A model generated the notes under the pieces. The model was not told where the DNA came from. It worked only from the letters and a program-made list of their open reading frames with translations, and ran no database searches. A stretch of DNA of 64,000 bases from Rhizobium oryziradicis (lineage in GTDB: Bacteria > Pseudomonadota > Alphaproteobacteria > Rhizobiales > Rhizobiaceae). This document shows positions 44,185 to 52,819 of the stretch, one piece after another; positions within the stretch are counted from its first letter, which is position 1, and every line of letters starts with the position of its first letter. The position numbers were made by a program, and so were the translations under genes. Where the stretch lies: contig NZ_MKIM01000028.1 of the NCBI RefSeq assembly GCF_001939045.1, positions 585,132-649,131 on the forward strand, in the 5' to 3' direction.

Positions 44185-46535
44185 ACCGCTTCTACGCCGA
44201 ATTTATCGGGACAGCCCGAGAGTTAGCCGAAAGCCGTGGGCTCGTCTGGAACCTCGAGTTCGATGAGAGCGGGAAGGTCAGCAAGGAAACACGCTGGAAC
44301 CTGACCGCCCTGGTCGGACTGATGCCGCCACCAACACTGTGGCTCGGACAGGTCGGCGTCGACGCGAACTCTTTCGAAAAATTGAACGAAATCAGACAAA
44401 GGATGGGGCAAGGGCCCCTTACCGCCTCCCCGATGTCAGCGGAATGGCAGAACCTATACAAGGCCATCTTCATCCACCAGCTTCTCGTCCGGAAAAACAA
44501 GCCGATGAGCGCCATAAAGATGACAGGACCGATCCGTCAACTCGCGCCTGTCGCTGGCGATACGCCGCCTTGGTTGGTCACGCCGGATCAAATCCAGCAG
44601 GCATACAATGCGACCCTCGAAGGCCAGGCGTCGGGAAAGGTGGCTCTCGACTTCAAAACGATGGTCAAAACCATTCTTGATGGTCTGCACCTTGCCGACT
44701 CCCCTTCCCTCGATCGCTTCTGCGTCCCCTATGCGACCAAAGAGGCATCGGAGGCGCAGGAACGAGCCAATGCGACCAAGACCCGGCAGAACGCGCACGG
44801 CGGACGCGACGGTCTGCGGAAGAGGCTCGCCGAGCGCAAGTCGGCCTCCAAGCTCCCCGACGAGCGCGCCTTCTGGGAACTAATACGGATCGTTTTTACC
44901 GAAACGCCACGATCGTTCAACGACGCGATCCGCTTTGCCGCGTTCAAGGTCCATATCATCATGGGCTTCCGGATCGGAGAGACCGCATCCATCCCGTATG
45001 ATTGGAAGCGTTGGCGCGACTATGTCGACTCGAAGGGAAAGCCCGCCGGCGAACGCGGCGGCATCTCGCGCTCGCTGATGATCCGCCACTTCGCCGAAAA
45101 GCAGGCGGAAAGCGCGACAAGCGAGGGCATGTCGCTCTATGAGAACACGGCACATGTACCGACGATATTCCAGGATATACTGGTGGAAACGCTGGACTTC
45201 GTCGAGAGGATTACCGCACCCTTGAGGGAGCGTCTCAAGCGACAGACGGAGACGGGCCGCATCTTCCCCGAGTACGCCGAGGAGACGTTGATTCCGGCGT
45301 GGGAAGTGTTCATTCGCCTGACCGGACACGCCCGGTTCTCGCATGCCGAAATCCCTCCTGAGCTATTCGAGCGATATCGGCAAACATATGATCCAGACTT
45401 GCTTCGCGACATCAGGGAATTACAGAGCGGTTTTGCAAAGCGGGGGCTAGCTCAGTTTTGGGAGGCGAACCCCCATCTTACAGTAAGAGACATTGCAGGT
45501 GTCCCGTTCGAGAGAAGGGTATCTTGGAACAACGCATTCATCCGGACGGGAGACGTCGAGGAACACGTGCGTGCGAACAGCTTAACCAAGCTCTCGGACA
45601 CGACTCCAACGACTCTGACAGACGGGACGCTGGTCTATCCCCACGAGCTCATGTTCCTGGTCCCTATCAGGAATCTCATTGAGGGCCGAAACAACGGCAT
45701 TCTCGACACGACGCTTTACTCCGCGGTCGGACGGACAGACGCAAACGACCTTGTAAATTTTTTGAGCGATGGCGGCACCACGCCGAGCCTGTTCGCCCGC
45801 TACGGGTTGACGGAAGAGGATCGGGCGCTTTCGCTGGTGTCACATTCGATCCGGCACCTGCAGAACACGGAGCTGTTCCGACTAGGCGTCGCGGACACGC
45901 TCATCAGCAAGAAGTTCAATCGCCGGAGTGTCGCTCAGAGTTACGAGTACGACCACCGGAGTCTGGAAGAGGATATCGCCTTCGTGGATGTACCGCCGGA
46001 AGCCGAGGACCGTCTTGGCCACAATGCCCGGCAGGTCTACAAACTGATCGCCGCCAACAAGGCGCATGGCCCGATAGTCGACGAATTCCGGAGCATCCAG
46101 CGCGAGTATGGCGACGAAGCCGCCTTCGACTTCCTCGAGGCCGAGGCTGACGGCCTTCACGTAACCCCTTACGGCCTGTGCGTGAACAGCTTCACGAGCG
46201 ACCCGTGTCCCAAGCACCTCGAATGCTTCAACGGCTGCGTCCACCTCGCGAGGACGAAGGTCTCCAGCGAGCAGACCCATTTGGAGACCCTGCGCGACAG
46301 GTTCGCGAAGATCATCATCAAACTGGAGCAGACGCCTGAGAAGCGTCGCAACATCGGGTGGGCCAACCAGCTTAGGCACGCCCGCGTCCGCTATGACAAC
46401 ATTCTCAAGGCTATCGACACGGTCCCTGGCCAACAGGTCTTTCCCGACGGTATCGACCTGTCGGTCACGCCGAAACAGCAGTTCGGCAATACCATCATCG
46501 ACACCATGAAGAATCTGAGAGACCTCGATGTTTGA
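44181..46535 (+). CDS. Large tyrosine recombinase 3 of the trio (GmtZ-like size)
   Basis: The 784-residue protein starts with GTG at 44181. Catalytic residues appear as Arg 264 ('MGFRIGETAS'), 'SHSIRHLQN' (His 555, Arg 558) and Tyr 588 or 590 ('AQSYEYDHR'). About 290 residues lie between box I and box II, against about 120 in the first recombinase, so a large insertion is present. A Cys cluster follows at 667, 676, 682 and 686. The size and layout recall the large integrase of Gamma-Mobile-Trio elements. Active status is likely but unproven. Confidence 0.8.
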   Translation: MNRFYAEFIGTARELAESRGLVWNLEFDESGKVSKETRWNLTALVGLMPPPTLWLGQVGVDANSFEKLNEIRQRMGQGPLTASPMSAEWQNLYKAIFIHQLLVRKNKPMSAIKMTGPIRQLAPVAGDTPPWLVTPDQIQQAYNATLEGQASGKVALDFKTMVKTILDGLHLADSPSLDRFCVPYATKEASEAQERANATKTRQNAHGGRDGLRKRLAERKSASKLPDERAFWELIRIVFTETPRSFNDAIRFAAFKVHIIMGFRIGETASIPYDWKRWRDYVDSKGKPAGERGGISRSLMIRHFAEKQAESATSEGMSLYENTAHVPTIFQDILVETLDFVERITAPLRERLKRQTETGRIFPEYAEETLIPAWEVFIRLTGHARFSHAEIPPELFERYRQTYDPDLLRDIRELQSGFAKRGLAQFWEANPHLTVRDIAGVPFERRVSWNNAFIRTGDVEEHVRANSLTKLSDTTPTTLTDGTLVYPHELMFLVPIRNLIEGRNNGILDTTLYSAVGRTDANDLVNFLSDGGTTPSLFARYGLTEEDRALSLVSHSIRHLQNTELFRLGVADTLISKKFNRRSVAQSYEYDHRSLEEDIAFVDVPPEAEDRLGHNARQVYKLIAANKAHGPIVDEFRSIQREYGDEAAFDFLEAEADGLHVTPYGLCVNSFTSDPCPKHLECFNGCVHLARTKVSSEQTHLETLRDRFAKIIIKLEQTPEKRRNIGWANQLRHARVRYDNILKAIDTVPGQQVFPDGIDLSVTPKQQFGNTIIDTMKNLRDLDV

Positions 46536-46983
46536 CAAGGTACGGGTGCTGGAGGAACTGCTCGAGGCGATGATCGCCGAAAACGAGACCATTACCGTCA
46601 GGGCGGTTTGCCGCCGGAGCGACGGGGTCTTCAAGCACGCTACCGACATCACGCGCAATACCCAGCGGCAGGCGACGGTCAATGCGGCGGTAGCCAGACA
46701 GGAAACCATCCGGACAGCCGTCGAGCGCAGTAGTAAGAAGTCCCGTAGCGAACTGGAAAGGCTGGTCGCGACCAAGAACGACGAGATAGCGCAGTTGCAG
46801 GCGGATAAGGAACTTCTGATAGCTTCGCACCGCGCCATGATCCTCGCCGTGGCCGAAATGGGCGGGTTCGCCACCTGGAGGAAGTTCTACGAAGGCTACC
46901 AGGAGGTCATAGACAGGCTTGAGAAGATGCGCGCCATCCCGTCAGGCGAAGTGGTGGACTTTCCCCCGAGAGGCGTCACCTGA
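46528..46983 (+). CDS. Small coiled-coil accessory protein of the recombinase operon
   Basis: The 151-residue protein has an N-terminal helix-turn-helix-like part ('ETITVRAVCRRSDGVFKHATDI', in two parts) and a coiled coil ('RSELERLVATKNDEIAQLQADKELL' in two parts, residues 70-100). It overlaps the third recombinase by eight bases and the next small gene by one base. The arrangement is like TnpC of Tn554 or GmtX, small partners of multi-recombinase elements. I do not see enough to name its family. Confidence 0.7.
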   Translation: MFDKVRVLEELLEAMIAENETITVRAVCRRSDGVFKHATDITRNTQRQATVNAAVARQETIRTAVERSSKKSRSELERLVATKNDEIAQLQADKELLIASHRAMILAVAEMGGFATWRKFYEGYQEVIDRLEKMRAIPSGEVVDFPPRGVT

Positions 46984-47390
46984 TGGCGCGGGGCACAGGC
47001 AAGAGCGGCATCGAGGTCGCCCAGGAGAACGTCGAGGCTCTACAGGCATATCTGGAGGACCTCGGCGACCAGCCGTTGCCTCGTTATGGCGTCGATCTGA
47101 ACAAGAGCATCATCGCGAAGGCGTGCGGGTTCGACCGTAAGGTGTTCCAGACAAACCCGCGCTGCAACGAAATCTTGAACGAGGCCGATAGCCGCGACCG
47201 CGAGGCGAACCTGACGCGCCTCGACCAGGCAGAAGCGGACCGCGAGCAGAAGTCCAAGGTCGATGGCAACCAGATGGCGTTGGAAGAGGAGAACCTTCGG
47301 CTGAAGGCAGAGAATGCTTCGCTACGCCGCGACCTTGACCGCCTTAAGAGGCTGAGCGCGGTGATCGCCGAGACTGGGAGGCTTCCATGA
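46983..47390 (+). CDS. Second small coiled-coil accessory protein (DUF6262/TnpC-like)
   Basis: The 135-residue protein has a probable DNA-binding start ('SIIAKACGFDRKVFQTNPRC', about residues 40-60) and a long C-terminal coiled coil ('MALEEENLRLKAENASLRRDL'). That order, a helix-turn-helix with 'F-x-x-N-P' and then a leucine-rich coil, is what I know from TnpC/DUF6262 proteins. The start ATG overlaps the preceding stop (TGATG). It ends the recombinase operon and the large inverted repeat begins about 15 bases later. Confidence 0.7.
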   Translation: MARGTGKSGIEVAQENVEALQAYLEDLGDQPLPRYGVDLNKSIIAKACGFDRKVFQTNPRCNEILNEADSRDREANLTRLDQAEADREQKSKVDGNQMALEEENLRLKAENASLRRDLDRLKRLSAVIAETGRLP

Positions 47391-47404
47391 TTGGGTGTTT
47401 GAAG

Positions 47405-47570
47405 TTTGGTCCTCGGAGCCGCGCCGTCGTGGCCCCGACAGGCCATGGGAGCTGGATCGCAGTGAATGAGGCACAGGGACCCGCGACGGAACGTCGTGGG
47501 TGGCCGCAGTGAACGGAGAGCTGGAACCCATGGCAGGGGCCACTGAACGACGGCGTGGTTCCGAGGATCA
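47405..47570. repeat. Long imperfect inverted repeat between recombinase operon and cargo
   Basis: The left arm 47408-47449 and right arm 47526-47570 are complementary over about 43 bases with roughly 36 matches (shared CCTCGGA, CGCCGTCGT, GGCCCC, CCATGGG as read on opposite strands). A second hairpin lies in the middle, 47479-47503 (ACCCGCGACG-GAA-CGTCGTGGGT). The right arm overlaps the beginning of the helicase frame. Confidence 0.75.
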
Positions 47571-49821
47571 GACGTTCCTGGTCCTTGGTGAGCGTTCTGA
47601 GCAGTCTTCCTGGGAACTTTCCATCACCTCGGTCCATGCCAGCCGGTTCGGAGACCATGTCATCATCGGCCGGGACGAGACCGAGCAGCTCCGCCGTGCC
47701 CTCGTTCTTTCCAAGAGGTCACCGCGTGATCCGGCCGTCGGCGAGACGTGGCGTGTCACAGGCTCGATCCAACTCCATCCCGAGTATGGTCCGCAGCTCC
47801 ATGCCGAGGTAGCCCTTCCGCTCGTGACCAAGGGACGAGCGATCATAAGGCATCTTGCGACCGACAAGCGCTTCGTCAGCATTGGGTGGGCTACGGCCGA
47901 GCGGGTCTGGGAGCGCTTCGGCGAGACCATCTATGACATCATCCGAGATCGCGACCTGAAGGTGCTTGCGGAGGTCGTCGGCGCGGATCGGGCCATCGCC
48001 ATTGTCGACGGCTTTGGCATGCTTGCTGAGGAGGTCGAAATCTTCCGGTGGCTGGATCGGTACGGCGTCTCGCCTCGTGTGGCTGGTGCTGCCGCCCGCG
48101 TCTGGAGTCTTGGAGCCATCGACCGCATCAAGGCCGATCCGTTCACGATGACATTGCTGGAGCCGTGGAAGGACGTCGACGCAAGAGCGTTGCGGCTGGG
48201 CGTCGCGCTTGACGACCCGAGGCGATTGATGGCCGCCGTCGAGGAGGCGTTGGCCATCCGCTTCCGGGCAGGGAACATGGCCTCCCCTTCCCCGGTTCTG
48301 AAGCCTCTCGTGAAACGCCTGCTCGCACCTTGGTCGGGCGATCCAGCGACTGCCATCGATCTCGCCTTGGCCAAAGGTCGCGTGGTCTCACCGTCACCCG
48401 ATCTTCTCCAGTCGCGAGCCTGCCAGTTCATGGAAGAGGAGGTCGCCCGACAGATCAACGAGCGCATCGGCCGTGAGATTCCAGGATTCGATGGCAAGCT
48501 CGTCGTTGACGCTATCGCGAAGGTCGAGGAGGAAATAGGATACGCTCTCACCGATGCACAACGAGAGGCCGTATTCATGGCCACGAGCTGCGGCGTCTGT
48601 GTGATCAGCGGCGGCGCAGGCACGGGTAAGACGACAGTCGTCCGGGCGATCCTTGCCGCTCTGGAAGCCGTCCGCGACAGCCTTCCGGCTTCGCAGCGCC
48701 AGGGTATCGAACACCTGCAGGTCGCTCTGGCAGGCCGCGCAGTCAGACGCATCAGCGAAGCCACCGGTCGCCCGGCGAGCACCCTCTCAAAATTGGTTCA
48801 CGAGATCGAAGATGCAGGCCGCCGCGTTCGGGCAGGAACCGTCATCTTCGACGAATCTTCAATGCTCGATACCCCCTCGATATACAGGGTGCTCGCCCAG
48901 TTGCCCATCGAGGTGAACCTGATCTTCATCGGCGACCCCGGACAACTTCCGCCCATCGGACCCGGCCTGCCCTTCCACACCATGGTCGAGGCATCAGGCA
49001 TTCCTTCCGTTATCCTGAACGTGATCCATAGACAGGACGAAGCAACTGGCATTCCAGTCGTCGCGTCAGCCGTGCGTATCGGCAAGGCAATTGACATCAG
49101 GCGCTTCGATCCGAATGTTGCGATGGCACCTGGCATCTATATCTTCCCAGCGACGAACGAAGACGTGGCAGTAAAGACCATGGCCGCCTTCCGCGCCATG
49201 TGCGGGCGCGTACCGGCCAAGGGCAAAACGGCTGACCTGCATGACTTGGACGTTCAAATACTCACGCAGGTGAAAAACGGCCCCGCAGGATTGAAGGAGC
49301 TGAACCGCGCCATCGAGACCGAATACATGGCCAGACAGGCGAACGTCGAGGACTGGGGGCTGAGTGTCGGGTCCAAGATCATGTGGCTGAAGAACGATTA
49401 CTCGAAGGCCCCTGAGCTTGACACCGAAGGCAAGCCCGTAGTCGATAAGCTAACTGGTGATCCAATCTGCGCGGGGTTCATGAATGGTTCGCTGGGCGTC
49501 GTAATGAAACCTCATCCAAAGGGTGCGTGCGTCAGATTTGACGACGGCGCTGAAGACGTAATCACCACGGCTGACCTTGAGAAGCTCACCCTTGGCTATG
49601 CGATCAGCGTGCACAAGGCACAGGGATCGGCCTTCAAACGCATCATTATTCCAGTCGTCAGGTCGAAGCTGTTGGACCGGACTATGCTCTACACCGCCAT
49701 AACTCGCGGAATAGAGACCGTGGTTCTTGTTGGCGATATCGATCTCGTTAACGATGTAATCGCCACCAGCCCACATACGCTCCAGCGCAACCATAGTTTA
49801 AGATTCGAAGTTGCAACTTAA
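47530..49821 (+). CDS. RecD2-like ATP-dependent DNA helicase (superfamily 1)
   Basis: The protein of about 763 residues is organised like RecD2: an OB-like N-terminal region, helix-hairpin-helix-like segments ('GWATAERVWERFGETIYDII', residues 120-140), and two RecA domains. Walker A is 'SGGAGTGKTT' (about 360-369), Walker B 'VIFDESSML' (about 438-446), motif III 'GDPGQLPPIG' and motif VI 'YTAITRG'. A SH3-like insertion before motif V ('GSKIMWLKNDY', 'FMNGSLGVV') is present. ATG 47530 has GGAGAG nine bases upstream; GTG 47500 is also possible. It is the first cargo gene after the recombinases and could process DNA in transposition or act in defence. Confidence 0.82.
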   Translation: MAGATERRRGSEDQTFLVLGERSEQSSWELSITSVHASRFGDHVIIGRDETEQLRRALVLSKRSPRDPAVGETWRVTGSIQLHPEYGPQLHAEVALPLVTKGRAIIRHLATDKRFVSIGWATAERVWERFGETIYDIIRDRDLKVLAEVVGADRAIAIVDGFGMLAEEVEIFRWLDRYGVSPRVAGAAARVWSLGAIDRIKADPFTMTLLEPWKDVDARALRLGVALDDPRRLMAAVEEALAIRFRAGNMASPSPVLKPLVKRLLAPWSGDPATAIDLALAKGRVVSPSPDLLQSRACQFMEEEVARQINERIGREIPGFDGKLVVDAIAKVEEEIGYALTDAQREAVFMATSCGVCVISGGAGTGKTTVVRAILAALEAVRDSLPASQRQGIEHLQVALAGRAVRRISEATGRPASTLSKLVHEIEDAGRRVRAGTVIFDESSMLDTPSIYRVLAQLPIEVNLIFIGDPGQLPPIGPGLPFHTMVEASGIPSVILNVIHRQDEATGIPVVASAVRIGKAIDIRRFDPNVAMAPGIYIFPATNEDVAVKTMAAFRAMCGRVPAKGKTADLHDLDVQILTQVKNGPAGLKELNRAIETEYMARQANVEDWGLSVGSKIMWLKNDYSKAPELDTEGKPVVDKLTGDPICAGFMNGSLGVVMKPHPKGACVRFDDGAEDVITTADLEKLTLGYAISVHKAQGSAFKRIIIPVVRSKLLDRTMLYTAITRGIETVVLVGDIDLVNDVIATSPHTLQRNHSLRFEVAT

Positions 49822-49862
49822 TGTTGCTCTCGCAGCGACTCTCGCTAATATCTCCTGCAAAC

Positions 49863-49871
49863 GGGGGGGGG
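49863..49871. repeat. Run of nine G before the DUF3644 gene
   Basis: Nine consecutive G occur eight bases upstream of the GTG start. The run occupies the position of the ribosome site. Length changes by slippage would alter the spacing between this site and the start codon. Confidence 0.6.
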
Positions 49872-49878
49872 ATGGTGA

Positions 49879-51153
49879 GTGGCGGTAGAAACTGATTTGG
49901 CGGCGGTCGCGGTAGCTAATGAAGAAAACGACGACATCGAGATCGGCATTATAGGAGCCGAAATCGAGAAGCCGAAGGTCAAGCGACGTCGTGGCAATAC
50001 GCTTGAAAAGTGGGAAGCGGCTCTGGTTAAGGCGATGATCCGCCGCAAGACTTACAACGACCAGGATATTCTTTCCTACTTCACTCGCCCCACGCGGACT
50101 GTGAATCACCGTCTAATCGGTGAAATAAGAACAGGCTCAAAACATAAAGCTGTGAAAGCAGCAGACGACGAGGGACTGGATGCTTTCCTCTCTACGTGGC
50201 CCGATATCGATCATGAGACGGGACTGAGTGTCCGTGGCGACGAACTCCTGATTAAGGCCCGAGAGGCGATGATCGCCGCCGTTCATACCTTCAACAGCGC
50301 TGGTCTGACGTTCCGCGCTGAATTGTTTGTGGTGACCGCGATCATCGCATGGACCTACTTGTTGCACGCATACTTCAAGCGCGAGGGCGTTACCTACATC
50401 TACAAGGGAAGCAAAACACCTAACGGCCAAGATCGCTTCTGGGACCTTGCTCAATGTTTGGACACTGGCAAATGCCCCTTGTCTCCGGGCGTCAAGACGA
50501 ACTTGCGCTTCCTAATTGGGCTTCGGAACGAGATCGAGCATCAGTCCACCAGTAGGATCGACGACGCGGTTGGCGCAGAGCTTCAATCCTGCTGCTTGAA
50601 CTTCAACGACGCCTTGAGAACTTATTTTGGACACCAGTTCGGCTTGGAGAAGCGATTGCCTATTGCACTTCAGTTTGTGTCTTTCGGCATGGACCAGCGC
50701 ACGGCGTTGAAGAAGGCTTCGAGCTTACCTGTTCACGTGTCCTCCTTCATATCGGCATTCGAACATGATCTGACAGAGGAGCAGGTTAAGGACCCTGCGT
50801 TCAGGTTGAAGGTAGCTTTTGTTCCTATAGCAGCGAAAAAGGCTGCCGGTGCGGATCAGGCTGTCGTCGTCGTCTCGCCGGTGTCAGACCTCGCCGAACA
50901 GGTCGAGGTGGTCTTCAAAGAGGTCAACCGCACTCGCTACATCAGGCAGGACATCCTCGATAAGGCCGCAGAAGCCGGATTCCCGAAGTTCGGCGCCGGG
51001 GCACACACGAAGCTGATGAATGAGCTTGACGCAAAGAATCCCGCGCGGGGATACGGCTGCGTGGGTGATTATAAGGCTCACTGGGTATGGTTCGACAAGT
51101 GGCTTGAGACGGTCCTGCAGCACTGCAAGGACAATGCGGAAAAATACCAGTAG
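49879..51153 (+). CDS. DUF3644 domain protein
   Basis: The 424-residue protein starts at GTG 49879. The middle resembles DUF3644: 'LEKWEAALVKAMI', 'DQDILSYFTRPTRTVNHRLIGEI', 'WDLAQCLD', and 'LRFLIGLRNEIEHQST', the last an R-N-E-I-E-H motif that recalls HEPN-type R-x4-6-H ribonucleases. The C-terminal 100 residues form a separate winged-helix-like part. DUF3644 proteins often occur on mobile elements; RNase activity is my inference from the motif. It follows the helicase after 57 bases and may form a module with it. Confidence 0.75.
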   Translation: MAVETDLAAVAVANEENDDIEIGIIGAEIEKPKVKRRRGNTLEKWEAALVKAMIRRKTYNDQDILSYFTRPTRTVNHRLIGEIRTGSKHKAVKAADDEGLDAFLSTWPDIDHETGLSVRGDELLIKAREAMIAAVHTFNSAGLTFRAELFVVTAIIAWTYLLHAYFKREGVTYIYKGSKTPNGQDRFWDLAQCLDTGKCPLSPGVKTNLRFLIGLRNEIEHQSTSRIDDAVGAELQSCCLNFNDALRTYFGHQFGLEKRLPIALQFVSFGMDQRTALKKASSLPVHVSSFISAFEHDLTEEQVKDPAFRLKVAFVPIAAKKAAGADQAVVVVSPVSDLAEQVEVVFKEVNRTRYIRQDILDKAAEAGFPKFGAGAHTKLMNELDAKNPARGYGCVGDYKAHWVWFDKWLETVLQHCKDNAEKYQ

Positions 51154-52107
51154 ATACGTGACGGCCAGATCGTGGCCTGCGGTCGCTCGTACGAAAGCAG
51201 ACTTTATCTTCAGCGTCCTACTGTCGGCGTCAAGAGTGGCTTCAGTGCCAATCGGTATCGCCAGGGCATTGTCTCCGTGGCCCAATGGAAGGCCTCCTAG
51301 CACGGGGACCCCAAGTAGGCTTAGTCGATCCCGCAAGACATCTACCACTGTCAAACCCTTGGAAGGGGCGAAGTTGGTGAACTGACCGACAGCCACGCCC
51401 TTCACTCCCGCAAGGGAGCCGCTCTTGATCAGTCGCGTAAGATTGCGGTCGATATGCCCGATTCCCTTCTCCACATCTTCGATCAGCAGTATCGCGCCAT
51501 CGAGGTTAGGAAGTGTCCAGCCTGCTGCTGTTGCGATCATGTCCAGGTGACCGCCTATGAGCGCACCGGTGACCTTTCCGGACGTCGTCAAATCAGCGGT
51601 TGGTTCGCCTTCGTGCGAATGAACAAGGGTATCTTCTGTCGACGAGATAGCCGTTTCGAACGATCTGGAAGAAGTCTCACCTGATTGAACCGGATTCCAT
51701 GCTGCGCCATGTATTCCTGGCACTGAACACTGCTTCCAGATCGCCAAGTGAAGGATAGTGATCTCGCTGAAGCCGATCAGGACCTTTGGGTTCGCACGCA
51801 TGGCAGCGAAGTCGACACCATCCGCAATCCGGTAGGCCCCCTTTCCGCCCCTCGTCGCGATGATGGCTCGAACGGTCTGATCCCTGATGGCGTCGTTGAG
51901 GTCTGCGAGACGGTCTTCGTCTCGACCGGCTAGGTACCCGTATCGGTCAAGGGCGTGGGCTCCCACTTGCGGTTTGAGGCCGAGTCCCGCAAGGAATGTG
52001 AGGCAGCGTTGCACGTCAGCTTCATCAGGGGGGCTTGCTGGCGAAACCAACCGGACGATGTCTCCGACAGCTAGCGGTGCCAACTTTGGCGTCTTAGTCG
52101 ATTCCAT
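50884..52107 (-). CDS. S66-family LD-carboxypeptidase (MccF-like) with a foreign 3' end
   Basis: The first 310 residues match the S66 serine peptidase family, which trims murein peptides or cleaves microcin C-type nucleotide-peptide antibiotics (MccF). The Ser is in 'IGFSEITI' (114), Glu in 'LLIEDVEKG' (210) and His in 'LGHGDN' (277), a complete catalytic triad. The family ends near residue 310, but here no stop is present and about 90 more residues are read from the opposite strand of the DUF3644 gene. The end was evidently lost at a junction near 51155-51200. The start overlaps the preceding hydrolase by 14 bases. Confidence 0.8.
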   Translation of the reverse strand: MESTKTPKLAPLAVGDIVRLVSPASPPDEADVQRCLTFLAGLGLKPQVGAHALDRYGYLAGRDEDRLADLNDAIRDQTVRAIIATRGGKGAYRIADGVDFAAMRANPKVLIGFSEITILHLAIWKQCSVPGIHGAAWNPVQSGETSSRSFETAISSTEDTLVHSHEGEPTADLTTSGKVTGALIGGHLDMIATAAGWTLPNLDGAILLIEDVEKGIGHIDRNLTRLIKSGSLAGVKGVAVGQFTNFAPSKGLTVVDVLRDRLSLLGVPVLGGLPLGHGDNALAIPIGTEATLDADSRTLKIKSAFVRATAGHDLAVTYLLVFFRIVLAVLQDRLKPLVEPYPVSLIITHAAVSPRGILCVKLIHQLRVCPGAELRESGFCGLIEDVLPDVASAVDLFEDHLDLFGEV

Positions 52108-52819
52108 TGTTACCTCGGCTCCGGCTCGAAGGAGTCAATTGGTCAATTAGGTGTTTGATTATCGAATTGAGTGCGGCGGGTCGTTCCATCGGCACGTAGT
52201 GTCCACAATCCGGAATGACGTGCAGATAGCCATTGTACGCTGAGGCTGCTTGGTTCGCGCTTGTGGTCGTCCCTGGCAATACGTCCGCGTCGCCCGTCAC
52301 GACATGCACAGGGCCACGGAATGTGGAAAGGATGTCGCCCCTGCTTTGGCGGCTATGGAATGCCCTGACGCCTCGCACTACGTCCTCAAGCGGCTGACGC
52401 ATAAGAATACCTTCCGCTTCAGCGATGATATCAGGGGAAGTGCTTGAGGAAAAAGCGGGCTTCCACCATTCGGCCCACGCAGCCTTTAGTCCCATCCGCT
52501 GGAGGTCATCGGCGTAGGTTATGTTCGCCCCTGAATCCACCCGCCTTGCAGCTTTTGTCCCTATGATTATCAACCCGGCGACACGATCTGGTGCAAGCGC
52601 TGCAACCTCCAAGGCGCATGAGCCGCCAACCGAGCAGCCGACGACGATCAGTTTGTTACCCATCGGGAGTTTTAGGGCCTCAGCAGCCCAGTCTTCGACG
52701 CGATCACCGAAACCATAAAGCGTTGGCGCATGCGTTGCACCTGGTAGGAGGTCGAGCTGGGCTGCCCACATCGATCCATCCAAAGGCAGTGCATGGAGCA
52801 GCAGGAGTTCGGGATTCAT
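52094..52819 (-). CDS. Alpha/beta-hydrolase
   Basis: The 241-residue cytosolic enzyme has the nucleophile elbow 'GCSVGGS' (Ser 63), the acid in 'GDADVLPG' and His in 'CGHYVPMERP', in the order of esterases and C-C hydrolases. The cap region is short. The start overlaps the stop of the nucleotidyltransferase remnant (ATGA), and the end overlaps the S66 peptidase, so it is the middle gene of a leftward operon. The substrate is unknown. Confidence 0.85.
   Translation of the reverse strand: MNPELLLLHALPLDGSMWAAQLDLLPGATHAPTLYGFGDRVEDWAAEALKLPMGNKLIVVGCSVGGSCALEVAALAPDRVAGLIIIGTKAARRVDSGANITYADDLQRMGLKAAWAEWWKPAFSSSTSPDIIAEAEGILMRQPLEDVVRGVRAFHSRQSRGDILSTFRGPVHVVTGDADVLPGTTTSANQAASAYNGYLHVIPDCGHYVPMERPAALNSIIKHLIDQLTPSSRSRGNNGID

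Noticed and set aside
49822..49828. Single TGTTGC after the helicase stop as a further recombinase site
   Set aside because: It is isolated, without neighbouring copies, so chance is enough to explain it.
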